A DNA stretch of 10,151 nucleotides, taken from NCBI GenBank assembly GCA_030849075.1, contig JASAOO010002810.1, forward strand, positions 1-10,151. The letters run 5' to 3'. The stretch comes from Zelonia costaricensis (taxonomy: Eukaryota; Euglenozoa; Kinetoplastea; Trypanosomatida; Trypanosomatidae). The notes beneath the pieces are model-generated. The model did no database searches. It was not told the origin of the DNA and saw nothing but the letters and a program-made list of their open reading frames with translations. Shown in pieces: positions 1 through 6,195 of this stretch (positions within the stretch are counted from its first letter, which is position 1; every line of letters starts with the position of its first letter). The position numbers and the translations under genes are program-made.

Positions 1-211
1 GATCACGGAAGTTGGCCCGTATCTCGCGCGCCTTTGCCGTGTAGAAGGAGACGAGGAAGAAGGCCGGCGTGAAGAGCGCAACGGCGAACATGACGGCGGC
101 GAACTTGTTCTTGCGCAGAGACTCACGCACATGCCGCTGCGCCAGCGCAGACTCGGCGTCCGCCACCACCTCGCGCACATCTCGCTCGGCCAACTTACGC
201 TCCCGCTCCAT
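1..211 (-). CDS. Partial N-terminus of a small single-span membrane protein
   Basis: The start codon is at 211 and the frame runs open off the window edge, giving 70 complete residues plus one base. Seen: residues 1-36 are highly charged and helical (starts MERERKLAERDVREVV; ends HVRESLRKNK). Residues about 37-58 form a hydrophobic span (FAAVMFAVALFTPAFFLVSF). After it comes a basic stretch, TAKAREIRANFRD. There is no classical signal peptide; the charged N-terminal helix before a single span suggests an N-in anchored protein or a small mitochondrial subunit, which is inference. The 211 Met is the first AUG after the predicted acceptor at 400-401, with no other AUG between. Like its upstream neighbour (1275-1676) it is a small single-span protein, though the two show no obvious sequence similarity. 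The rest of the gene lies outside the window. I do not recognise the family. Confidence 0.78.
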   Translation of the reverse strand, partial: MERERKLAERDVREVVADAESALAQRHVRESLRKNKFAAVMFAVALFTPAFFLVSFYTAKAREIRANFRD

Positions 212-399
212 GGCGTGCCGATGTGTGTGTATGTGTGGGTCTGTGAGTGGAAGTGCAACGACTCGTGTTGGCTGCAGTGCACCAGCCGCACGTGGTACCT
301 TGGTGTGCGCGTGTGAGTGCAACAGGTGCCTCCCCCGTAGACGCGTGTGCGTTGTGGGGCAGAGGGAATCACTCGCACGAACGCGTGCGGGCAGCAGGG

Positions 400-452
400 C
401 TGCGGCAACACCACCACAGCAAGGCAGCGAGCGAAGAAGAGAAAGAGCAATG
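400..452 (-). promoter_or_regulatory. Spliced-leader acceptor and pyrimidine tract for the edge gene
   Basis: The minus strand has a T/C-rich tract (about 450-421, rich in CTT/TCT) followed by the first AG at 401-400 in a GCAG context. The implied leader of about 188 bases has no AUG before the start at 211. Confidence 0.55.
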
Positions 453-504
453 CAACCACAACGTGGTCCAAGAGTCGACACTGGGTTGCGAGGCAACGTA
501 CGTG

Positions 505-534
505 GACACACGCACACACACGCACGAACACACG
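505..534. repeat. Imperfect CA microsatellite
   Basis: CA-rich tract with CG interruptions on the plus strand, so GU-rich in the transcript. It lies upstream of the acceptor of the edge gene. Confidence 0.8.
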
Positions 535-778
535 CCGGCGTGGCACCGTGCCGGGTGCGAGCACAGTCGCATCCGCGACAACTTCCCGTGTCGGGTTGCA
601 GAATGCAGCGTGGCCGTCACAGAGAGCGGCAGGCTGGGCCCGACGCAAAGGGGACGCGGTCGGACACCCTGTGAGGCCGAGGAACCCATGCTCCTCATTT
701 GGAAGTGAGATGCGCTTGCTTTGATGTGACGAGCCGCTGCTGAAGTGCTACAGGGGCAGATGCCGCGCCGCAGTAGTG

Positions 779-812
779 CACACAAGACACACACACAAAC
801 ACAAACACACAG
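779..812. repeat. Imperfect CA microsatellite
   Basis: CA repeat with A insertions on the plus strand, GU in the transcript, mid-intergenic. Confidence 0.8.
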
Positions 813-1163
813 AGAGGGAGCGCACCTCACCCTCATCATGCCCCACAAAGCCGCAGACTGACTTGTTGCGACCGTGACGCTGATCGTCGTACGAGCACGG
901 GTGCGTCCACACAGACACAGGCCCATGGCCCCCTCCCCTCCAAACACACGCGCTGCCTGCCGTGGGCCACAACGAGAATAAACTTAAATGAAAAGCAGGA
1001 GAAGGCGCGATGCCGCGCAGGCACACGCACTTCGAAACCAGCACGCGGCGTCGACCGGGACCCAGAGACAGTGAAGAAGACGTGCGGCGATGGGGTGATG
1101 CGTGACAGCGGTAATCACAACGCCATCGGCAGTCTGAGGGAGGGAGGAGGGGATGGGCCGGAA

Positions 1164-1197
1164 GCACGCACACATACGCACACAAACACACCGACAC
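1164..1197. repeat. Imperfect CA microsatellite
   Basis: CA-rich tract about 80 bases past the stop of the gene ending at 1275, so probably in its 3' UTR as a GU-rich element. Confidence 0.75.
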
Positions 1198-1274
1198 GAT
1201 GGGGCGGAGGAGGGAGGCACGTGACACTCCTCCCCCTTCTTGCAGCACGCTGAAGAAGACGACGCACGCGTGTG

Positions 1275-1676
1275 TTACCGGTACTTCTGGATGTCGCCCG
1301 TGTTCTCCTCGCCGCTGATGTTGTAGTGCTTCAGCCCGAGCCACTCGCGCCACGAGTTCTTGCGCTGCGTCATGTACAGGTCGAAGTCCTTCTCGTTGCG
1401 CCGCTGCCAGATCGACTTGGAGGCGCGCTCCAGCCACTCGCTGCCAGCGACGTACTTGACGTAGAAGGGGCCGGCGTAGGTGGGCAGCACCACGAAGACG
1501 AGCATGCTAACCGTGAACCACAGCCCAACGCGCTTGGCGGAGCGCAGGCCGGCGCGCTGGATGTTCTGCGCCGTGGCCTTCTGCTTGGGGTGGAAGAAGT
1601 TCTCGTGGCCCTGCGCATTGGCAGCCGCCGCGTACCCCTCCGGCCGCGGTGGCGTCCCTGGCGCCTTATTGTCCAT
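1275..1676 (-). CDS. Small single-pass membrane protein, unknown function, possibly mitochondrial
   Basis: Complete 133-residue protein ending in TAA. Seen: residues 1-30 are Pro/Ala/Asn-rich. Residues 31-49 are basic (KQKATAQNIQRAGLRSAKR). Residues about 50-68 form one hydrophobic span (VGLWFTVSMLVFVVLPTYA). Residues 74-133 are charged and aromatic, with a Trp-rich SWREWLGLKHY stretch (108-118). There is no cleavable signal peptide and no known catalytic motif. Size, a basic segment before a single span and a charged helical C-terminus are common among supernumerary subunits and assembly factors of the mitochondrial inner membrane; that placement is inference only. The frame stays open to 2411, but the extra part is low-complexity sequence translated through a CA repeat and pyrimidine tracts. 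The Met at 1676 is the first AUG after the acceptor at 1746-1747. The sharp change to ordinary amino-acid composition at this Met supports the start. Confidence 0.8.
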   Translation of the reverse strand: MDNKAPGTPPRPEGYAAAANAQGHENFFHPKQKATAQNIQRAGLRSAKRVGLWFTVSMLVFVVLPTYAGPFYVKYVAGSEWLERASKSIWQRRNEKDFDLYMTQRKNSWREWLGLKHYNISGEENTGDIQKYR

Positions 1677-1745
1677 CGCTGGTGGGCGTGGGGAGGGAGA
1701 TGGGGGGAGAGGTGCCAAGGCGACGCTGACGCGGAAGCAGCGGCA

Positions 1746-1790
1746 CTCGCAGGGAGGGGAGGGGGGAGGGGGGGGCAAGAGGAGGAGGCG
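1746..1790 (-). promoter_or_regulatory. Spliced-leader acceptor and pyrimidine tract for the 133-residue protein gene
   Basis: A nearly pure C/T tract on the minus strand (about 1790-1751) is followed by the first AG at 1747-1746, with a leader of about 69 bases and no AUG before 1676. A second pyrimidine block (about 1714-1681) with an AG at 1680-1679 would leave only two bases before the start and is less likely. Confidence 0.6.
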
Positions 1791-1885
1791 TGCACGGGAG
1801 CAAAGGGGAGCAGCGGACACACGCGCAGCAGTGGAAAGGCAGGGACCCGAGGCTGTGGATGTACTTGCTGGTGACAGAGCGCCAC

Positions 1886-1908
1886 GTGTGTGTGTGTGTG
1901 TGTGTGTG
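1886..1908. repeat. (GT)11 microsatellite
   Basis: Perfect 23-base GT tract on the plus strand, CA in the transcript, upstream of the 133-residue protein gene. Confidence 0.95.
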
Positions 1909-2274
1909 CGAGGCGGGGAAGGGAGGGGATGACGTACAAGGCAGACAGAGAAGGGCAGGGGAAAGGGACGGAAGGACGACGGCGCGGGAGTGGCTGCATG
2001 GTGGCCACGCTGCCCTCCACTCCCTCTCACAGGACTGAAAGGGGTGCCAGAGATACCTGACGACGCCGCAGCGACGCGGAAGTGCGTGGCCCGGCACCGG
2101 CACGGCGAGGCACATGCAGCGCGCGGTAGTGGGTACCCATCACAGCAGGGGAGAAAGGCTAGAGCAGCAGCGTCCACCACGCTCACCCCCTCCCTAACCC
2201 ACCCACTCACCCCCACCCCTCGCGTGCGCACCGAAGCGTCCAGCGTGCCTACGCCATCAAGCTTTGCACGTATT

Positions 2275-2291
2275 TGTGTGTGTGTGTGTGT
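2275..2291. repeat. (TG)8 microsatellite
   Basis: Perfect 17-base TG tract on the plus strand, CA in the transcript, about 300 bases past the stop at 2588. Confidence 0.95.
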
Positions 2292-2587
2292 AAGCGGCGG
2301 AGAAGTCAGCGCCAGGAGGCGTGGCGAGTGCGGGGCACCCGCCGTAGCAGTGAGAGAGCAGCACAAACAAATAAAACAGAAGACCACCACGCGTGTCAGG
2401 CACGGCATCAACTCGAAGGCGCACCGCAGGGGAGGGGGGGGTTGCTGGAGTGTGTGTGAGGCTCCACGGGACGTGAGGGGGTGGGGGGATCAGAGAGGGA
2501 GGCGGGCAGAGGCGCAGTCGCCGCACCGGACACCCACCGCAGGCGTCGGCGTGCCCCGGGCCGACTCGCTGGCGGCGCCTCCTCCCG

Positions 2588-4252
2588 TCACGCATCGCAC
2601 GCCAGCACCCGTCGGCACCTCTCGTGCCACCAACGCCGTCCGCGTCGCTGCACCACACGGGCCACAACGCAGCCACACAACACCACCGCGTAGACGAGAA
2701 CGAGTTCGACCAGGCTGCGGCTTGTGGTGCTGCACAGCGCGCGCGACAGCGAGTGCGTCAGCGCAGGCGGCTGCCACCACACACCAGCAGCCCGGTGGCA
2801 GCTGCGAGACGCAGCATGAGGCGCAGCGAGCTGAGGCGCACCGCAAACTGCAGTGGTTGAGAGTGCGAGTGTGCAGCACCGGCCGCCGCGGCAGGGAGCG
2901 GCGCAACCTTCGCCCTCCGCCCGCACCCCGTGCGCTGCGCGAGGGAGGCACACGAGACAGCGTGGCACACTCGCGTGGCGCACATGCGGGGCAGCGCACA
3001 CACCGTCCGCCGTAGCAGTTCCCTCCGCATAGTCTGCCTCGTGGTGCTCGTCGGGCGCACCAATGGCGGACGTGGTGGTGTGCAGCGGTCCCACCGTCCA
3101 CGCTGACCTGTGGTGTGGCGTGTGGCCCACCAGCTGCGTCTGCACGGCGGTCGTCGTGTAGCGCTGCGTGCCACAGGGCCGCCACGTGGCGTTGCTGAAG
3201 GACTCGGCACGCCGTGGCGGCCAGATGGCGCCCTCCACCTGTGCCAGCAACACCACCGTCGTCTCCTCCACAAGCGGCGCAGCGCTGAGCAGGGTGCGGT
3301 GCAGCGCACAGTCCGTATACGTTACCCGCTGCGCGAAGCTGCAGGCGGCGACGAGCGCATCGTCTGCGTCGTGAACCGCCGCCGTGCGCATCTCCAGCAG
3401 CACCTCCGCCGGCCCGTACGGGGCACTCGGCGGCGCAGACGGCAGCGCGATAAGCGTGAAGGTGACGCGGTGCCGCCCCACCTCGTGCAGCACAATGCCT
3501 AGCAAGGAGTCTGTCATGCACGCGCCGTGCACGGTGCGTGGCGCCGGCGCGTAAGCAATGGCGTCAGGGAGCTTCAGCACCGTCACAGGCGGGACTGAGC
3601 CGCGTTGCACCGCCGTGCCGACGCGTACGTGGAAAGCGTCGGCGCGCTGCGGTGCCGCACCGGACAGGACAACGACTGCCACCGAGCGGGCTGGCGCACC
3701 AGTCGGCACCGCGGTGACAGCGTACGGCGGAACGACACCTGCGACTCGCCCGAGCACACGCCGCTGCACCTCGCGCAGGTCGTCTCCACTCCAGGTGTAC
3801 ACCGCCTCGTGCAGCACGACACTTTTGGCAGCGGGGTCGACGCAGGGGTACGCGAGGTGGTGAAGGCCCGCGTGACCCGGAGCGGCGCCGTCGTCAGACA
3901 GCACTGCCGTGCCACTCGCAAGCGGGACGAAGGAGCTGCCGTCGGCACCGCTGACACCGCTGGAGCAGCGCAGACGCACCCGACATGCCGCCACGAGGCG
4001 CGAGGTGCCTGCAAACGCAGCTGCAGCGCTCTGGGCAAGGCTGGAGGTGGATGTGGGCTGTGGCTGTACCCGAAGCCAGAGCCGCGCCTCCACTGCGGCG
4101 CCGCTGTTCTGCGTGTGGACAGCGGCGTCGAGAAGCACGGCGGTGCTGTTGACCAAGCGAGCGGCATGCACGCGTGTGTGCGTCAGGGGCGCCACGGAGG
4201 TGCGCAGGCGGCGCTGGGCCGGAGCCGCATCGTGCGTGTAGAACTCACACAT
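2588..4252 (-). CDS. Hypothetical membrane protein, Cys-rich, single C-terminal transmembrane span
   Basis: I do not recognise this gene. The 554-residue frame is open throughout and ends in TGA. Seen: residues 1-360 look beta-rich, with many alternating Val/Leu/Ala strands, and carry sequons NST (35-37) and NAT (354-356). Residues 419-485 hold ten cysteines. Residues about 513-534 are one hydrophobic span (LVELVLVYAVVLCGCVVA core). A short, very basic tail follows (RR-x-RR-WW). By the positive-inside rule the tail would face the cytosol and the bulk the lumen or exterior, yet the N-terminus (MCEFYTHDAAPAQRRLRTS) is not a signal peptide. The frame continues upstream to 4648, but that part crosses a CA repeat and the likely acceptor at 4373-4374. 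An overlapping out-of-frame AUG at 4257 precedes this start. There is weak, unproven similarity to ribophorin I/Ost1 near residues 33-153. The ORF is likely real; start and function are uncertain. Confidence 0.7.
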   Translation of the reverse strand: MCEFYTHDAAPAQRRLRTSVAPLTHTRVHAARLVNSTAVLLDAAVHTQNSGAAVEARLWLRVQPQPTSTSSLAQSAAAAFAGTSRLVAACRVRLRCSSGVSGADGSSFVPLASGTAVLSDDGAAPGHAGLHHLAYPCVDPAAKSVVLHEAVYTWSGDDLREVQRRVLGRVAGVVPPYAVTAVPTGAPARSVAVVVLSGAAPQRADAFHVRVGTAVQRGSVPPVTVLKLPDAIAYAPAPRTVHGACMTDSLLGIVLHEVGRHRVTFTLIALPSAPPSAPYGPAEVLLEMRTAAVHDADDALVAACSFAQRVTYTDCALHRTLLSAAPLVEETTVVLLAQVEGAIWPPRRAESFSNATWRPCGTQRYTTTAVQTQLVGHTPHHRSAWTVGPLHTTTSAIGAPDEHHEADYAEGTATADGVCAAPHVRHASVPRCLVCLPRAAHGVRAEGEGCAAPCRGGRCCTLALSTTAVCGAPQLAAPHAASRSCHRAAGVWWQPPALTHSLSRALCSTTSRSLVELVLVYAVVLCGCVVARVVQRRGRRWWHERCRRVLACDA

Positions 4253-4257
4253 GGCAT
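4183..4257 (-). promoter_or_regulatory. Overlapping out-of-frame upstream ORF (24 codons)
   Basis: An ATG at 4257-4255 lies five bases before the chosen start at 4252 and in a different frame. It encodes 24 residues (MPCVSSTRTM...) and stops at 4183, inside the main gene. Any acceptor upstream of 4257 would make this the first AUG in the mRNA. It could lower translation of the main ORF or mean the start is wrongly placed. The ORF is directly seen; the effect is inferred. Confidence 0.5.
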
Positions 4258-4293
4258 GCGGCGAGATGGCCCTTGACTGCCGATCGGCTTGAG

Positions 4294-4345
4294 GTGCGTG
4301 CGTGTGTGTGTGTGTGTCTCTGTGTGTCTGTGTGTGTGTGTGTGT
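4294..4345. repeat. TG-rich microsatellite, imperfect
   Basis: Interrupted GT/TG tract with TCTC breaks on the plus strand, CA-rich in the transcript. It lies between the predicted acceptor and the start of the Cys-rich membrane protein, that is, inside its likely 5' UTR. Confidence 0.9.
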
Positions 4346-4372
4346 CTTGTGAGCGCTGGTGAGGAGTGGCGG

Positions 4373-4462
4373 CTCGCAGCAGGTGGGCATGAGAGTGGTG
4401 CAGCAGACGATGCGGAGGGGAGAGGAGAGCAGCACGCAGGGGTGCATGGGGGGAGGAGGGGG
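4373..4462 (-). promoter_or_regulatory. Spliced-leader acceptor region for the Cys-rich membrane protein gene
   Basis: From 4462 down to 4375 the minus strand is C/T-rich and contains no AG dinucleotide; the first AG is at 4374-4373. If this is the acceptor, in-frame Met codons at 4570, 4447 and 4390 lie outside the mRNA and the 5' UTR is about 120 bases, including the CA repeat. Acceptors closer to the gene (AG at 4273-4272 or 4278-4277) are also possible. Confidence 0.5.
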
Positions 4463-4821
4463 TTGACGGACGCGGTGCGGTGCGAGTCGCCTCTGTGCGC
4501 GGTAGGGGTCAAGGCGCAGCGGCCCATACGCTAGCACCCCAGCACCCACTCGCTGTCCTGCCTGCGCCATCGCGACGTTACGGAGGGGCGCCACGGGACC
4601 AGATGGCGCCTCCTGCACTCTCTCTCTCACACAGACGCATACACACACTCAAAGTGTGCACACGGCAGCATCGCAGAGGTGAAAGAGGCGAGGCGGCGGT
4701 TGCGCTTCGTGTCGGCTGTGTGTGTAAGAGTGGGGACAAGGATGGAGTGCGCCACGGCTGGCGCTCATCTAAGTGTGCCTGTGGGTGCCAGCACGCAACC
4801 GTGCCAACGCGTTGGCAACAC

Positions 4822-5385
4822 TCACGCCCGCTTGAGTTGTCGGTGCAGCACGCGGTCGCAGCACGCCGGCTCGGGGCAGTACCACGACGTGGTGGAGAGC
4901 GTCACGTACTGGCGCAGCGCGCTGTCGGTGATGCCGACGCAGTGCAGGTGGTACCACCGGAAGCACCCCGCGCATCGCACGACGTCGCCGTCGGCGCCCT
5001 CCGTGGAAGTCGGGCAGCACTTGAAGGTGCCCAGAGGGAACTGCCGCGGCGCGCCGGCTTGCGTGGCGAGGCAGGGGGCGCAAATGTACATGCCGTCCTT
5101 CGGCACGTCGCGCGTCGTCGTCGACGTGGTGCACATGACGCAGTACGTCACGGGACGCACAAGCTGCGGCTCCTCGTACACCTCGGCATCGAGGGCCGCA
5201 GCAGCCGGGTTGGAGGCCGAGGCCGCGCCGCTCCACGCGTGGCTGTGGCCGCCGCCGACCGCCGTCTCCGCCGCCGCCACGGCAGCGGAGGGCCCGGTGA
5301 TGGCGTCGACGGCGTCTTCCAGGGCGCCGTGGATCGCCTGCGTCTCGCCTGCAAAGGGCGACATGACGGCGAGGGCGGGGTCCAT
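4822..5385 (-). CDS. Small PHD-finger protein, putative chromatin reader
   Basis: Complete 187-residue protein ending in TGA. Residues 1-75 are Ala/Gly-rich and probably disordered. Residues 82-176 are Cys-rich. A first pair of knuckles is C82-x2-C85 and C102-x2-C105. A PHD-like core follows: C123-C124, C138-x2-C141, H146, C149, then SWYC with C170 and C175/C176. FRWYHLHC (142-149) is a classic PHD signature, and W144 sits where H3K4me3-binding PHDs place the aromatic-cage Trp. Known: PHD fingers read histone H3 tails. Nuclear chromatin binding is inferred. Oddities: the first ligand pair is adjacent (CC) rather than C-x(1-2)-C, the last pair is spaced C-x4-C, and there are extra cysteines upstream. 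The Met at 5385 is the only in-frame Met with coding-like sequence after it and the first AUG after the acceptor at 5421-5422. Other zinc-binding folds (RING or FYVE-like) are less likely because of the WYH/WYC spacing. Confidence 0.82.
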   Translation of the reverse strand: MDPALAVMSPFAGETQAIHGALEDAVDAITGPSAAVAAAETAVGGGHSHAWSGAASASNPAAAALDAEVYEEPQLVRPVTYCVMCTTSTTTRDVPKDGMYICAPCLATQAGAPRQFPLGTFKCCPTSTEGADGDVVRCAGCFRWYHLHCVGITDSALRQYVTLSTTSWYCPEPACCDRVLHRQLKRA

Positions 5386-5420
5386 GGCGTGGCACGGGTG
5401 GGCGCCGCGCGGAGGACCGC

Positions 5421-5458
5421 CTTCACGGGCAGCGGGGTGGAGAGGGGAGGGGGCAACA
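5421..5458 (-). promoter_or_regulatory. Spliced-leader acceptor and pyrimidine tract for the PHD gene
   Basis: The minus strand carries a C/T-rich tract (about 5458-5430) followed by the first AG at 5422-5421, leaving a leader of about 35 bases without an AUG before the start at 5385. Predicted from layout only. Confidence 0.55.
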
Positions 5459-5992
5459 AGTGCGGCGCCCTCCGGTGCGGGAGGCTGGACGTGGCAGGAG
5501 ACGATGTGCTTGGAGGGCCGGGGAGAGCGGACCGTGAGGCTGCCCTGTAGCGTGGGGCGAGTGGTGGGGTGAGGGGGTCGATCGACCGAGGCAGAGGACA
5601 GTTGACGCGGGGGGGNGGAAGAGGTGGCAGAGAGGCGCAGGTGACGTCGCACGCCGCGCTGGGGAAGTCGAGAACAAAGCCGAGAGCGGACGACGACGAC
5701 GCGGGGTGCCGTTCGGTTGGCGGACCGCAGCAGACGCCGGCACGCATGCTGCCGCGTACGCGCAGGCACGTGGCAGTGGGGGCGGACAGAGCGGTGCTGG
5801 CGCGCATGTGCGTAGAAGCCGCCACGTGCGTTTGGCTGTCTTCCTCCGTCGCACGACGGGGAGGCCGAGAGGGCGCACCGATGGCGTCCCCACCGCACAC
5901 GCGGAGGCACGCGAAGTTCCTGCTTTGATGTTGGTGGGAGGGTGGGGGCAACACAAGTGTGGGGTGGAAGCACACACGGCAACCCACCCACC

Positions 5993-6013
5993 CACACACA
6001 CACACACACACAC
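5993..6013. repeat. (CA)10 microsatellite
   Basis: Perfect 21-base CA tract on the plus strand, GU in the transcript, about 180 bases past the PEX2 stop. Confidence 0.95.
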
Positions 6014-6098
6014 GTAAGATCACAGGATCACGCAAACACCCAAACACGCGCCAGACGTCTTTTGAGATTGACGGCGGAGCACACAGCGCGACGGCTGC

Positions 6099-6110
6099 GG
6101 GGGGGGGGGG
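6099..6110. repeat. G12 homopolymer
   Basis: Twelve consecutive G on the plus strand, a C run in the transcript, in the likely PEX2 3' UTR. Run length may be unreliable in the assembly. Confidence 0.9.
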
Positions 6111-6195
6111 ATCGCATCGCCGACCCGCCTCGCCTCACTTTCTTGCCGTGTCGCCGACGACGGCGGCGACACGGCCGAGAAGGGCCCTGCGCGCC

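Larger units (their letters stand above)
212..1274. other. Intergenic region between the 133-residue protein gene and the edge gene
   Basis: About 1.06 kb. In transcription order it should hold the 3' UTR and poly(A) site of the gene ending at 1275, then the acceptor and leader of the edge gene. It contains three CA-rich microsatellites, which are GU in the transcript. Open frames across it are low-complexity Cys/Val/Arg/Ser translations of those repeats. I see no RNA gene or retroposon. Confidence 0.7.
1677..2587. other. Intergenic region between the Cys-rich membrane protein gene and the 133-residue protein gene
   Basis: About 0.91 kb with two GT microsatellites, a very G-rich plus strand at 1681-1795 and several C-rich blocks. 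It should include the 3' UTR of the upstream gene and the trans-splice region of the next. Long frames crossing it lack coding-like composition and run through repeats, so no gene is called. Confidence 0.7.
4253..4821. other. Intergenic region between the PHD gene and the Cys-rich membrane protein gene
   Basis: About 0.57 kb, the shortest gap. It holds a 50-base TG-rich microsatellite, a long C/T-rich minus-strand block and a short CT/CA-rich block near 4618-4654. No further gene is seen. Confidence 0.7.
5386..6195. other. Intergenic region between PEX2 and the PHD gene
   Basis: About 0.81 kb. It holds a 12-base G run 86 bases past the PEX2 stop, a (CA)10 tract, one undetermined base (5616) inside a G run, and the PHD-gene acceptor. 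Open frames over 5400-6047 are Arg/Pro/Ser-rich and repeat-derived. Nothing else is recognised. Confidence 0.7.

Noticed and set aside
212..1274. SIDER-type degenerate retroposon in an intergenic region
   Set aside because: No recognisable signature, poly(A) tail or target-site duplication could be seen by eye. A profile search would be needed.
1677..2411. N-terminal extension of the 133-residue protein to 378 codons
   Set aside because: The extra residues translate CA repeats and pyrimidine tracts, and most lie upstream of the predicted acceptor at 1746-1747.
1990..3015. Plus-strand ORF of 341 codons
   Set aside because: It crosses a TG repeat and the end of the minus-strand membrane protein gene, with low-complexity composition and no domain.
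2490..3521. Second minus-strand ORF (343 codons) inside the Cys-rich membrane protein gene
   Set aside because: Different frame, Cys/Arg/Gly-skewed composition, no Met near an acceptor. The other frame has more protein-like composition and a membrane span.
2588..4252. HAP2/GCS1-like gamete fusogen identity for the Cys-rich membrane protein
   Set aside because: A Cys-rich ectodomain with one span suggested it, but the conserved HAP2 cysteine pattern is not recognisable and the cytosolic tail is very short.
4390..4447. In-frame Met at 4447 starting a moderately hydrophobic stretch that could mimic a signal peptide
   Set aside because: The stretch is the translation of the acceptor pyrimidine tract itself, contains Arg and Pro, and is followed by His/Thr repeats from the CA microsatellite.
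3218..4610. Short repeated 11-mer (CAGATGGCGCC) near 3223 and 4601
   Set aside because: Two copies of an 11-mer in GC-rich DNA, one coding and one intergenic, with no extended similarity; probably chance.
4480..5550. Plus-strand ORF of 356 codons over the PHD gene
   Set aside because: Arg/Ala/Gly-rich with no motifs. It is the complement of a clear zinc-finger gene plus intergenic DNA.
5386..6009. N-terminal extension of the PHD protein to 395 codons
   Set aside because: It includes the N base, repeat-derived sequence and the likely acceptor at 5421-5422. There is no in-frame Met between 6009 and 5385.
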